5,801 bases of DNA from Candidatus Sumerlaeota bacterium (GCA_020850785.1 JADZDZ010000068.1:1-5801), one strand, 5' to 3'. Positions 1 through 5,801 are shown, counted from the stretch's first letter. Made by a program: numbers and translations. Notes: generated by a model from the sequence alone, not told the origin.

Positions 1-1
1 C

Positions 2-1027
2 GAATACATGCTGCGCGGCAACCTCAAGGAGGAAGGCGGCAACTTCCGCATCATCGTCCAACTCTATGACATCGGTGCGAAAAGCATGGTGCTCAACCGC
101 ACCTTCACCGACCGCAAGGAACGCCAGCGCGACCTCGCCCATCAAATTTCCGATGCCATCATCTATCAGGTGAAAGGCATCCAAGGCGTCTGCCGCACGA
201 AGCTGCTCTTCGTCACCGAACGCATGCCCGGCGTGCGCGAAATTGGAATCACCGACTACGACGGCTTCAACGCGAAGGCGCTCACCAGCTTTGGCAAGCT
301 GGCCACCATGCCCGTCTGGGGAGCCAACGGAACGGAAATCTACTTCCAGTCCTATCACACAAACCGCGCGAATCTCTACGGCATGCAACTGCAGGCGGAC
401 AGCGCGCTGAACTTCTCCCCCGGCAAGGTCTGGCAGATCGCCGGCTATGGCGCGACGAACGCCACGCCCGCCTGGAGTCAGGCCGCAGGCCGCATCGTCA
501 TGATGCTGAGCAAGGATGGAAACACGGAACTGTACACAACGAAGCGCGACGGCTCTGACCTTCAGCGCCTTACACAGACAAAATTCACGGAGGGTTCCCC
601 CGCTTGGTCGCCCGACGGGTCGCAGATTGTCTATACATCCAACGAGGGCGGCAACCCGCAGCTCTACATCATGAACGCAAACGGTGGTGGAAAGCGTAAA
701 CTCTCCGTCAACGGCCCCTGGAATGACGCGGCCAGTTGGTCGCCCGATGGAAAGCGCATCCTTTTCGCATCACGGAACAAGGGCGCGAACGACATTTTCC
801 TCTGCGACGCCAGCGGAGCCAACGTGCGTCGCCTGACGATGGGCCAGGGGACCAACGAAAGCCCCTGCTGGGCGCCGAACAGCACGCATATTACGTTCTC
901 CTCCGACCGCTCCGGTTCATGGCAGGTCTACATGATGCTCGATGACGGCTCCGCACAAAGCCAGCTCACCGCCACGGGACGCAACATCCTCCCCGATTGG
1001 GGCCCATACGTCGGCAACGGGCAGTAA
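2..1027 (+). CDS. tolB: TolB-type periplasmic beta-propeller protein, 5' end outside window
   Basis: TolB is the periplasmic propeller of the Tol-Pal system, which links inner membrane, peptidoglycan and outer membrane during cell division. The reading frame is open to the window edge, and the first internal ATG (position 8) falls inside the domain, so the real start and signal peptide lie upstream. Counting from that ATG, residues 1-70 match the end of the TolB N-terminal domain (a strand like FRIIVQLYDI, then an RDLAHQISDAI helix). Residues 100-331 form about five PD40 propeller blades, marked by TPAW (153-156), W200-SPDG, W244-SPDG, CWAPNS (287-292) and a closing LPDWGPY (328-334). The visible 339 residues would fit a family length of about 430 if roughly 90-100 are missing. 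It ends in TAA. No pal or tolA gene is in view, so a free-standing PD40 protein remains possible, but the N-terminal domain favours TolB. Confidence 0.85.
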   Translation, partial: EYMLRGNLKEEGGNFRIIVQLYDIGAKSMVLNRTFTDRKERQRDLAHQISDAIIYQVKGIQGVCRTKLLFVTERMPGVREIGITDYDGFNAKALTSFGKLATMPVWGANGTEIYFQSYHTNRANLYGMQLQADSALNFSPGKVWQIAGYGATNATPAWSQAAGRIVMMLSKDGNTELYTTKRDGSDLQRLTQTKFTEGSPAWSPDGSQIVYTSNEGGNPQLYIMNANGGGKRKLSVNGPWNDAASWSPDGKRILFASRNKGANDIFLCDASGANVRRLTMGQGTNESPCWAPNSTHITFSSDRSGSWQVYMMLDDGSAQSQLTATGRNILPDWGPYVGNGQ

Positions 1028-1044
1028 GACGCTGCCGGACCATC

Positions 1045-1344
1045 CTACAGTTCGATGACGATGTTTTCGTCCTCGATCCTCACCTTGTAACAATTCACAC
1101 GACCATGCCCGCTTGGGGATGATCCGTCGCGCAGGTCGAACCGTCGTCCGTGCCAAGGACAGACGACAACAAAATCATCCTCGATTTCCCCTTCATCAAG
1201 GGGGCCCTGTCGGTGAGGGCACGCGGCATCGATTGCGTACAACTGCCCGCCGCGACGGAACACGGCAATCTCACGCGCTCCGATGGTGCAGCGCAGCGAA
1301 CTTCCCTCCGGCAGGTCGGCGCTGCGGGCGACTACGTGAACCAT
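1045..1344 (-). CDS. Small Rieske-type [2Fe-2S] ferredoxin
   Basis: This 99-residue soluble protein is a stand-alone Rieske domain that should carry one [2Fe-2S] cluster and pass electrons. Both ligand boxes are intact: C42-P-H44 and C62-P-W-H65, with 17 residues between H44 and C62. There is no signal peptide or membrane segment, so it acts in the cytoplasm, like the NirD or dioxygenase-ferredoxin class and unlike the membrane-anchored Rieske protein of cytochrome bc complexes. The start ATG is preceded by AGGAA (1354-1358) nine bases away, overlapping the TAG stop of iscX. It is therefore the last gene of the fdx-iscX operon. No nitrite reductase or dioxygenase gene is present, so its redox partner is unknown; a link to iron-sulfur metabolism is inferred only from position. 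It ends convergent to tolB with a 17-base gap. Confidence 0.9.
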   Translation of the reverse strand: MVHVVARSADLPEGSSLRCTIGAREIAVFRRGGQLYAIDAACPHRQGPLDEGEIEDDFVVVCPWHGRRFDLRDGSSPSGHGRVNCYKVRIEDENIVIEL

Positions 1345-1356
1345 CGTGCGGCGTTC

Positions 1357-1566
1357 CTACTGCGCGTCCTTGTATTCTTCCAACCACGCCATCTGAATCG
1401 CCTCCAGCTTGGACTCATTGCTCTCCTCGCGCTTTCCCGTGAATCCATCCAACGCGAGCGTCCAATCGAGCAAATCCGTGAAACGCACCTTCAAAGGGTC
1501 CTGACCGGGGTGCTCCTCCGCCAGAGCGATCGCAATTTCATCGAGGTCATTCCAGCCGAACTTCAT
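1357..1566 (-). CDS. iscX: IscX, small acidic iron-sulfur assembly protein
   Basis: IscX (YfhJ) is a small acidic protein that binds the cysteine desulfurase IscS and is reported to bind iron and to modulate cluster assembly. This 69-residue product matches the family in length (66 in E. coli, from memory) and in its landmarks: W5-x-D near the N-terminus, HPGQDP (19-24), the signature VRFTDL (27-32) followed by W35, and the C-terminal SNE-x-KLEAIQ-x-AW-x-E block (about 49-64). The start is supported by GGGAG (1576-1580) nine bases upstream, directly abutting the fdx stop codon, so translation is probably coupled. It lies between fdx and a Rieske ferredoxin; fdx-iscX is the usual order at the end of isc operons. 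IscS itself is not in the window. Confidence 0.93.
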   Translation of the reverse strand: MKFGWNDLDEIAIALAEEHPGQDPLKVRFTDLLDWTLALDGFTGKREESNESKLEAIQMAWLEEYKDAQ

Positions 1567-1580
1567 CGCACATCGCTCCC

Positions 1581-1892
1581 TTACATTTCCCGTGGTGGCC
1601 AGTTGAAAATCTGCACCGTCACATCACCCTTCACGCGCGCCTGACAGCCCAGACGACTATGCACCGTCTGCGTGGAGACCAACTTGTCCATCGTGTCGAT
1701 TTCCTCGTCATCCTGTGGTTCAAGATTATTGTCAGTCCCATCCTGAACGATGACATGGCATGTGGAGCAGGCACAAACGCCCCCACATGCGTGCTCCAGA
1801 CCGATGTCATGGTCCTCGCTCACTTCCAGCAGAGTCTGGCCCACTTCGGCCTCAACGGTTTTATTAAGCGGCAGGAAGGTAACTTTGGGCAT
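1581..1892 (-). CDS. fdx: ISC-type [2Fe-2S] ferredoxin
   Basis: This is the adrenodoxin-like ferredoxin of the ISC iron-sulfur cluster pathway, which supplies electrons for cluster building on IscU. The 103-residue protein has the expected four ligands, C36-x5-C42-x2-C45 and C83, plus the extra non-ligand cysteine C40 typical of ISC ferredoxins. LEHACGG (32-38) and SRLGCQARV (79-87) are strongly ISC-like, as are the start MPKVTFLP and the acidic EPQDDEEIDTMDK stretch (58-70), the usual partner-docking region. The start is fixed by this N-terminus. The only Shine-Dalgarno-like run, GGAGAGG (1909-1915), is 16 bases from the ATG, which is unusually far. It is the first gene of an fdx-iscX-Rieske operon. 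No hscB, hscA, iscA or iscU precedes it, unlike the common isc layout. Confidence 0.93.
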   Translation of the reverse strand: MPKVTFLPLNKTVEAEVGQTLLEVSEDHDIGLEHACGGVCACSTCHVIVQDGTDNNLEPQDDEEIDTMDKLVSTQTVHSRLGCQARVKGDVTVQIFNWPPREM

Positions 1893-1930
1893 CGCAGTGA
1901 TAGATGATCCTCTCCGGTTTTGCGTCCCGC

Positions 1931-1959
1931 ATCAGAATGTACGCCGTTGCTGGGTGCAA
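1931..1959 (-). promoter_or_regulatory. Candidate promoter for the fdx-iscX-Rieske operon
   Basis: On the minus strand, TTGCAC (1954-1959) and TCTGAT (1931-1936) are separated by 17 bases and match the sigma-70 consensus at 3 of 6 and 4 of 6 positions. Transcription would begin near 1924, leaving a short leader that holds GGAGAGG. The -35 element sits within a GTTGC-N5-GCAAC inverted repeat (1946-1960) that could be an operator. No IscR-type motif is recognisable. The match is weak; the main argument is that the operon must start after the terminator at 1991-2025. Confidence 0.25.
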
Positions 1960-1990
1960 CCGTTGCGGGAGCCAACAACACGATGAAAGC

Positions 1991-2025
1991 AAAAAAAAAG
2001 CCCGGACGTTACCGCCCAGGCTTTT
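1991..2025 (-). terminator. Intrinsic terminator of the secreted-protein gene
   Basis: Read on the minus strand, ten base pairs form between AGCCUGGGCG and CGUCCGGGCU, including two G-U wobbles. They close on a GUAA loop, which fits the stable GNRA tetraloop class. The stem is flanked by A and U runs and followed by nine uridines (1991-1999). The wobbles pair only in the minus-strand RNA, so the element is directional and serves the gene ending at 2050. It separates that gene from the fdx operon on the same strand. Confidence 0.9.
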
Positions 2026-2049
2026 CTGTCTTTACTGGAAGCAACCCGA

Positions 2050-2976
2050 TTAGTTGTAAAGCGCCCAGCCTTCGGATGCCTCGGAGGGTTCCGTCAGCGT
2101 CAGATTGTCGATCACAACGAAGCTGTCCAACGGATCAACCACGGAGCCCGTGTTCGGGTCGAAGAAGCCAACGCCGGGCGTGTTGTTGTTGGCCTGCGCC
2201 CAAGAGGCGATTGTCGTTGTCGGGCCGCCAACAGGCGTAACCTTGACGCTGACATTGCCGCCCAGCGACGTCACTTCCCAAGTCACCCACTGGCGACCGG
2301 GGCAGCCGGGAACAAGCACGTTGGGATCGGTGGCTGGGAAGACCAAAGGCCATTCCGACGCCGTGCCCGGCATACCGGTGGGAAGCACCGTTCCGCCGTT
2401 GATGCGCCAATCGGGGGTGGTGTTCGCGTTAACCGGCGCGGCACCCGTTCCTGAATAATACCGAACGTCGGTGGTGCCGTTGCCACCTTCCGGGGTGATC
2501 ATGATGAACCAGCCTGTGAACGCCGTCGCTCCGCTGTGCATCGCGGAGGACGGGGCGGCATTACCCATCGCCATGCCGACCGTTGTGTTGGGAGCTTGGG
2601 GAACGCCAAGAGCCACCGCCCCGTTGAACATTTGGTAGGCGTCAAACTTCAAAACATAATTCGTTTTTCCCGCGCCGGCGTTGATGTACGCCGTGGCACC
2701 TTCATTGGTGGCCGGTCCGTCAAAAGTCGCACGAATCATAAGGCCCGTTGTTCCGGAGCCACTCGGCGCGGCGGGAATCGTCAACGCAGTGGTTGGGGTG
2801 GTCGGCACATAAGCCGCATAGTTGAAGCTGTAGTTGAACTCCGTGTCCGCAGAGGAAATGGCGCTGGTGAAGTTTGCGCCCTGCGGTGTTTCAAAATCCG
2901 TTGTGTAAAGCACAGCGGCTTGGGCGGAACCAGCCACGGCCAGCGCTGCCGCCAATGCGAAATAGCTCTTTTTCAT
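2050..2976 (-). CDS. Secreted beta-rich protein of unknown function
   Basis: I do not recognise a named family. The 308-residue product starts with a clear Sec signal peptide: MKK, a hydrophobic core (residues 5-16), and a likely cut after AQA at residue 20. The mature part opens with AVLYTTDFETP and is rich in Gly, Thr, Ala, Pro and Asn. It has alternating beta-type stretches such as YVLKFDAYQ (107-115), WFIMITPEGG (156-165), WVTWEVTSL (230-238) and FVVIDNLTLTEP (286-297). The opening DFET and the late DNLTL resemble LamG/concanavalin-like jelly-roll proteins; this is inference from pattern. A single cysteine (C225) is present. No C-terminal anchor, PEP-CTERM, LPxTG or membrane segment follows; the chain ends WALYN. 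An upstream in-frame ATG (3039) would add 21 residues, but GGAG (2986-2989) nine bases before the chosen ATG and the signal peptide favour this start. It is divergent from the pseudopilin gene. Confidence 0.8.
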   Translation of the reverse strand: MKKSYFALAAALAVAGSAQAAVLYTTDFETPQGANFTSAISSADTEFNYSFNYAAYVPTTPTTALTIPAAPSGSGTTGLMIRATFDGPATNEGATAYINAGAGKTNYVLKFDAYQMFNGAVALGVPQAPNTTVGMAMGNAAPSSAMHSGATAFTGWFIMITPEGGNGTTDVRYYSGTGAAPVNANTTPDWRINGGTVLPTGMPGTASEWPLVFPATDPNVLVPGCPGRQWVTWEVTSLGGNVSVKVTPVGGPTTTIASWAQANNNTPGVGFFDPNTGSVVDPLDSFVVIDNLTLTEPSEASEGWALYN

Positions 2977-3103
2977 GCTCACATACTCCAAACGGGGATG
3001 GTCCGCACAATGAACGTGTGGGGTTGTCGAACGGCCCATTGCTAATAATCAGCCCCGTCCCGTCAAGTGCAAGTATGTGCGGTTCGATCAAAATTCACAT
3101 TTT

Positions 3104-3133
3104 TGGACAAGTCTCATCGACGGCGGGCATAAA
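3104..3133 (+). promoter_or_regulatory. Candidate sigma-70 promoter for the pseudopilin gene
   Basis: TGGACA (3104-3109, 5 of 6 to TTGACA) and CATAAA (3128-3133, 4 of 6 to TATAAT) are separated by 18 bases. Transcription would begin near 3140 and give a leader of about 100 bases before the GTG at 3240, containing the 3165-3181 hairpin. The match is moderate and untested. Confidence 0.3.
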
Positions 3134-3164
3134 ACCCACCCCATCTCATCAAAGGTGCTTGAAA

Positions 3165-3181
3165 AACGGCGCATTGCCGTT
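3165..3181 (+). repeat. Inverted repeat (hairpin) in pseudopilin leader
   Basis: AACGGC (3165-3170) and GCCGTT (3176-3181) form a perfect 6-bp inverted repeat around a 5-base loop. A run of seven T begins five positions after the stem (3186-3192), so it looks like a weak terminator or attenuator; it could also be a protein-binding palindrome. Two further copies of CCGTTT (3195-3200, 3215-3220) could pair with the same left arm extended by one A (3164-3169). Confidence 0.45.
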
Positions 3182-3239
3182 CACATTTTTTTCTCCGTTT
3201 TGAGAGATTTTTAACCGTTTGCAAAGGAGTGTGTTTTCC

Positions 3240-3890
3240 GTGAGAAACAAGGGATTTACGCTGATCGAACTGCTGATCGTCGTCGCAATCATTGCGATTC
3301 TGGCGGCCATCGCCGTTCCAAATTTTTTGGAGGCCCAAACGCGGGCGAAGGTTTCCCGCACCAAGGCGGACATGCGATCCATCGCAGTCTCGCTGGAAGC
3401 CTACTACGTTGACTGGAACCACTACCCCTTCGACAGGGCGGACGATGTGGCCGTTCCCTATTACCTCAACAAGGGGATCACCACTCCCATCGCCTACATG
3501 ACGAATGCGGCACGCCAGCGGGATGTTTTTGCCTTTGGCCAGAGCCATACTCTCAACGAGTTCCGCTATCGTCTGCGCTATCGCGACTTTGTCGATGGCT
3601 GGCTTTCGAACAACAAAATGGGATTCAACCTCCCGAACACCACAACCGGCATGGTGAAGGCGCGCGAAGTCCACGGCGGATGGATGCTGATTTCAAAAGG
3701 GCCTGATGGAAAGAACACCATTCCGCAATCACCGCTCTACGCGGACGGCATAAACCTCAATGACTGGCTCTGGCAAATCTACGACCCGACCAATGGGACG
3801 AAGTCGAAGGGCGAAGTGATGCGGAACCAGAAATCCGGTGACGTCACCACCTACGGTGGCGACCCGACGTTGAATTCCGTGACGTACTGA
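3240..3890 (+). CDS. GspG-like type II secretion pseudopilin / prepilin-type protein
   Basis: This 216-residue protein has a textbook class III signal: MRNKG, then FTLIE, to be cut by prepilin peptidase between G5 and F6, with the conserved glutamate at E10 (E5 of the mature chain). A single hydrophobic helix follows (about 11-28, LLIVVAIIAILAAIAVP). Next come FLEAQTRAKVSRTKADM and an amphipathic LEAYYVDWNHYP segment, the usual spine of GspG-type pseudopilins. The C-terminal domain contains the GspG-like W-x-L-I-S-K-GPDG motif (148-157) and YDPTNGT (181-187). There is no cysteine, so no pilin disulfide loop. The start is GTG, chosen because AAAGGAG lies ten bases before it and because it gives the normal short leader; a TTG at 3219 would overlap that ribosome binding site. 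No other secretion or pilus gene is nearby, so whether it builds a secretion pseudopilus or a pilus is open. Confidence 0.88.
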   Translation: MRNKGFTLIELLIVVAIIAILAAIAVPNFLEAQTRAKVSRTKADMRSIAVSLEAYYVDWNHYPFDRADDVAVPYYLNKGITTPIAYMTNAARQRDVFAFGQSHTLNEFRYRLRYRDFVDGWLSNNKMGFNLPNTTTGMVKAREVHGGWMLISKGPDGKNTIPQSPLYADGINLNDWLWQIYDPTNGTKSKGEVMRNQKSGDVTTYGGDPTLNSVTY

Positions 3891-3910
3891 TTCCACCACG
3901 AAGAAAATAG

Positions 3911-3948
3911 AGAAGCCGCCCGATGCGTTGGGCGGCTTCTTTTTTTTT
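3911..3948 (+). terminator. Intrinsic terminator after pseudopilin, probably bidirectional
   Basis: A perfect 11-bp GC-rich stem (3911-3921 with 3930-3940) with an 8-base loop is followed by nine T (3940-3948) and another T-rich stretch. It lies 20 bases after the pseudopilin stop codon. On the minus strand the same stem follows the ccsA stop by 22 bases and is trailed by a weaker U-rich sequence (TCTATTTTCTTC), so it probably serves both converging genes. Confidence 0.93.
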
Positions 3949-3962
3949 GATTTTTTGTTCTC

Positions 3963-5774
3963 TCAGTTCGGACTCGCGTAGGTGTGCAGCCCACCGGCGA
4001 ACCATGGCAGGTAGCTGACGCCCAGCCATGTGATCATCACCAGCACAAAACCCGCCACGCACGCCATGGCGCTCCGGGTGCCGCGCCAACCCATCACCAT
4101 GCGCGTGTGCAGGTACACCGGATATCCGCACCATGTGATGAAGGCCCAAGTCTCCTTCGGGTCCCAGCCCCAGACTCGCCCCCAGGCATGATCCGCCCAC
4201 ACGCCGCCGAGCGTGATTCCAAACGTCAGGATTGGCCAGCCCAGTTGCACAAGGCGATAGGCGAACTCCTCCGTCTGCATCATCGTCATCATCGGCTCAC
4301 CACCGAACAGCGACTCGCGCCCCAGCCAACTCTTCGCCAGATACAGCAGCGAAAAGAACGCCGAGATCGAGAACGCCGCGTAGCTCAGCAACATCATCGT
4401 GACGTGAATGTTCAACCAGTAGCTATCAAGCACCGCGCGCAGCGGATGCAGGCGCGTGTCGTGAAGTGGCATCAGCCCCGCGCCCGTCAGCAGCAGGAAC
4501 GCGATGATTGCGGAACCAAGGCCCGCCAGCGCGCGCCGGCTGAATCCTTCCACGAAGAGCGCAATCAGCATCACCGCCCACGAACAGAAGGTGATTGATT
4601 CGAACATGTTGGAAACCGGCGCGGCTCCGCGGAAATACAGGCGCAGCGCAACACCGCCGGTGTGGAATAGGAAGCCACTTCCCATCAGCACAAACGCGCC
4701 GATGTAAAAGCCGCGATTGCGGAAAAAAATGTGAAGGCCAAACGTGATGGCGGCAAGGAGGTAAGCCCATGCCGCATAGCGCCACGGGTTGCTCTTCACA
4801 TACAAGTTCTCCGCTACGCGGAAATTTTCCGTTGGATAAAATCGGCTGCGCGACATCGCCCGCAGGAATTCTTCCGTGGAGGCGCCGATGGTTGATGGAT
4901 TGCCGCTGTTGAACGCCTCCGCCAGCGCCTTGTCGAACTTCATCCCCGCCACGAACAACGGCGTCTGAACCGCAGCACCAACCGCCATCGGGCGAACCCA
5001 TGCACCATCCACCGATTCCGTGTCCGGCACGATCAGGAACTGGGCGGGAAGCGCCATCAGCGAATTCACGCGCGCCAGCAGCGCATTGCCTGCCTTCGCG
5101 AACGCTTCCTTCCCTGCGATCTCCTTCTTGAGCGCGGCCCGCTTCTCCTTCACGGCGCGATACTCGTCGCTGGAATCAAGAAGCTTTGTGATTTCCTCCG
5201 CCGTGATGTTGTCCGCGGCAAAAGACGTGAGGATGCGATCCTCGCGCCCAAGCCGCCGCGTCTGCTCCACCGCGTTCAGCAGCTTCGTCGTCCGCGTCAG
5301 TTCCGCATCCTTCGCGTTGTATGCGCGAAGCTGCGTCATCAGTTCCTCCATATTGGGATTCCCGACCACATCCTTCGCGGAAACCCATTTGTCCTTCGCA
5401 TTCAGCACCTTCTGCAGGTCGGGATGCTCCAGCGGGAAAATCTTCGCCGTCATCCACAAATCATTCTGGTAGATCATGCTCAGGATCGTGAACGACGCAT
5501 TCTGGTTCCCAATGTGGGAGCGCCCCGTCAGGTCGTGCAGCTTCAGCCGCGCAAACGACGCGATGGTTTCATTCCAGCCCTCGCACTGCACCGCCACCTT
5601 GTCGATGGCCGAACTCTTCAAGGCTCGCTCAATGTCGGCATTGTGCGGAACAGTCCCCAGCCGATCACCGGGTTTCGACGAAAGAAAATTCTGCGCGGTC
5701 GCGATGCCACACGTCATCACAAGCAGCGAAAAGGTGAGAAGAAAAAATCTGAATCGTTGAATCATCGTCATCAT
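3963..5774 (-). CDS. ccsA: CcsA-family cytochrome c maturation protein with long exported N-terminal region
   Basis: CcsA (ResC) carries heme across the inner membrane and, with CcsB/ResB, attaches it to c-type apocytochromes (System II). Of the 603 residues, about 330-590 form roughly eight membrane helices. They contain the tryptophan-rich heme motif WGRVWGWDPKETW (531-543) and candidate heme-ligand histidines at H371 (in FHTGGVALRLYFRG), H457 (LNIHVTM) and H597 (GLHTY). P386-VSNMFES matches the family's P-x-x-N-x-[YF]-E-S element. Residues 1-28 look like a signal peptide or anchor (MIQRFRFFLLTFSLLVMTCG, then ATAQN). Residues about 29-325 are soluble, with a DLTGR motif (81-85) like the 'GR-x-x-P' element of fused CcsBA proteins, and a charged, probably coiled-coil stretch (about 155-235). 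No ResB domain is seen. GGAGG (5779-5783) lies 4 bases from the first ATG and 7 from the second (5771), so the start may be 5771. The gene converges on the pseudopilin. Confidence 0.9.
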   Translation of the reverse strand: MMTMIQRFRFFLLTFSLLVMTCGIATAQNFLSSKPGDRLGTVPHNADIERALKSSAIDKVAVQCEGWNETIASFARLKLHDLTGRSHIGNQNASFTILSMIYQNDLWMTAKIFPLEHPDLQKVLNAKDKWVSAKDVVGNPNMEELMTQLRAYNAKDAELTRTTKLLNAVEQTRRLGREDRILTSFAADNITAEEITKLLDSSDEYRAVKEKRAALKKEIAGKEAFAKAGNALLARVNSLMALPAQFLIVPDTESVDGAWVRPMAVGAAVQTPLFVAGMKFDKALAEAFNSGNPSTIGASTEEFLRAMSRSRFYPTENFRVAENLYVKSNPWRYAAWAYLLAAITFGLHIFFRNRGFYIGAFVLMGSGFLFHTGGVALRLYFRGAAPVSNMFESITFCSWAVMLIALFVEGFSRRALAGLGSAIIAFLLLTGAGLMPLHDTRLHPLRAVLDSYWLNIHVTMMLLSYAAFSISAFFSLLYLAKSWLGRESLFGGEPMMTMMQTEEFAYRLVQLGWPILTFGITLGGVWADHAWGRVWGWDPKETWAFITWCGYPVYLHTRMVMGWRGTRSAMACVAGFVLVMITWLGVSYLPWFAGGLHTYASPN

Positions 5775-5801
5775 CCTGCCTCCGCGCGGGAGGGAGCAAC
5801 A

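Larger units (their letters stand above)
2977..3239. promoter_or_regulatory. Divergent control region between secreted protein and pseudopilin
   Basis: This gap of about 260 bases must drive both flanking genes. For the minus strand, TTGACG (3061-3066) is a good -35 match, but the -10 candidates 16-17 bases on (AGCAAT or TAGCAA) match only 3 of 6. It also carries the ribosome binding sites: GGAG at 2986-2989 for the minus-strand gene and AAAGGAG at 3223-3229 for the pseudopilin, the latter ten bases before its GTG. I see no small gene here; the short open frames lack coding features. Confidence 0.55.

Noticed and set aside
1020..1036. GGCAG-N7-CTGCC hairpin over the tolB stop codon as a terminator
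   Set aside because: It has only five base pairs and no T run on either strand, so it cannot be supported as an intrinsic terminator for tolB or the Rieske gene.
1150..1644. 164-residue plus-strand open frame across the iron-sulfur operon
   Set aside because: It lies antisense to three genes whose cluster ligands and family motifs are intact.
2977..3039. N-terminal extension of the secreted protein to an ATG at 3039
   Set aside because: It would bury the signal peptide behind 21 polar residues, and a well-placed GGAG precedes the downstream ATG.
2536..3045. 169-residue plus-strand open frame opposite the secreted protein
   Set aside because: Its composition is arginine- and glycine-rich shadow sequence, and it is antisense to a gene with a clear signal peptide and ribosome binding site.
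3114..3674. 186-residue minus-strand open frame opposite the pseudopilin
   Set aside because: It is antisense to a gene with an unmistakable prepilin signal, has no recognisable domain, and runs through the leader region.
4279..4293. 15-base sequence identical to 5761-5775, as a possible repeat or attachment site
   Set aside because: Both copies encode a Met-Met-Thr-Met run within the same gene in the same frame; the identity follows from low-complexity codons, with no flanking similarity.
3984..4598. 204-residue plus-strand open frame
   Set aside because: It is a His/Arg/Gln-rich shadow of the CcsA membrane core, whose heme motifs are on the other strand.
5020..5472. 150-residue plus-strand frame rich in Ser, Ala and Phe
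   Set aside because: It is a shadow of the CcsA N-terminal region; the hydrophobic look comes from the complement of charged helical codons.

Overview
The window reads as ordinary bacterial chromosome, dense with genes and moderately GC-rich. It holds one partial and six complete-looking genes or gene parts, in three blocks. The lineage cannot be fixed from the sequence. The combination points to a Gram-negative-type (two-membrane) bacterium: a TolB beta-propeller, an ISC-type ferredoxin with IscX, a CcsA-type (System II) cytochrome c maturation protein, and a short GspG-like pseudopilin beside an exported beta-rich protein. The style of the pseudopilin and of the exported protein resembles poorly cultured phyla such as Sumerlaeota, Hydrogenedentota or PVC relatives. 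That lineage guess is inference.

Region 1 (1-1040): the C-terminal three quarters of a TolB-type periplasmic propeller protein on the plus strand; its signal peptide lies before the window. It ends 17 bases from the convergent block 2.

Region 2 (1045-1990, minus strand): a compact iron-sulfur operon in the order [2Fe-2S] ISC ferredoxin (fdx), iscX, Rieske-type ferredoxin. Gaps are 12-14 bases and each downstream ribosome binding site touches the preceding stop codon. The fdx-iscX pair is the usual tail of the isc operon, but here no hscA lies upstream. The preceding gene is unrelated and ends in its own terminator, so the trio appears to be transcribed by itself.

Region 3 (1991-3948): a strong minus-strand terminator, a secreted 308-residue beta-rich protein of unknown function (minus strand), a divergent control region of about 260 bases, then a GspG-like pseudopilin (plus strand) closed by a perfect 11-bp terminator hairpin.

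Region 4 (3963-5774, minus strand): a 603-residue CcsA-family heme handling protein. A long exported N-terminal region stands where a ResB domain would be in fused CcsBA proteins. It converges on the pseudopilin and probably shares its terminator. The gene before it, out of the window, could be the ResB partner.

I see no tRNA, rRNA, CRISPR array, insertion sequence or phage gene, and no clear undescribed system. The items most worth a second look are the detached fdx-iscX-Rieske operon, the layout of the CcsA protein, and competing base-pairings in the pseudopilin leader.
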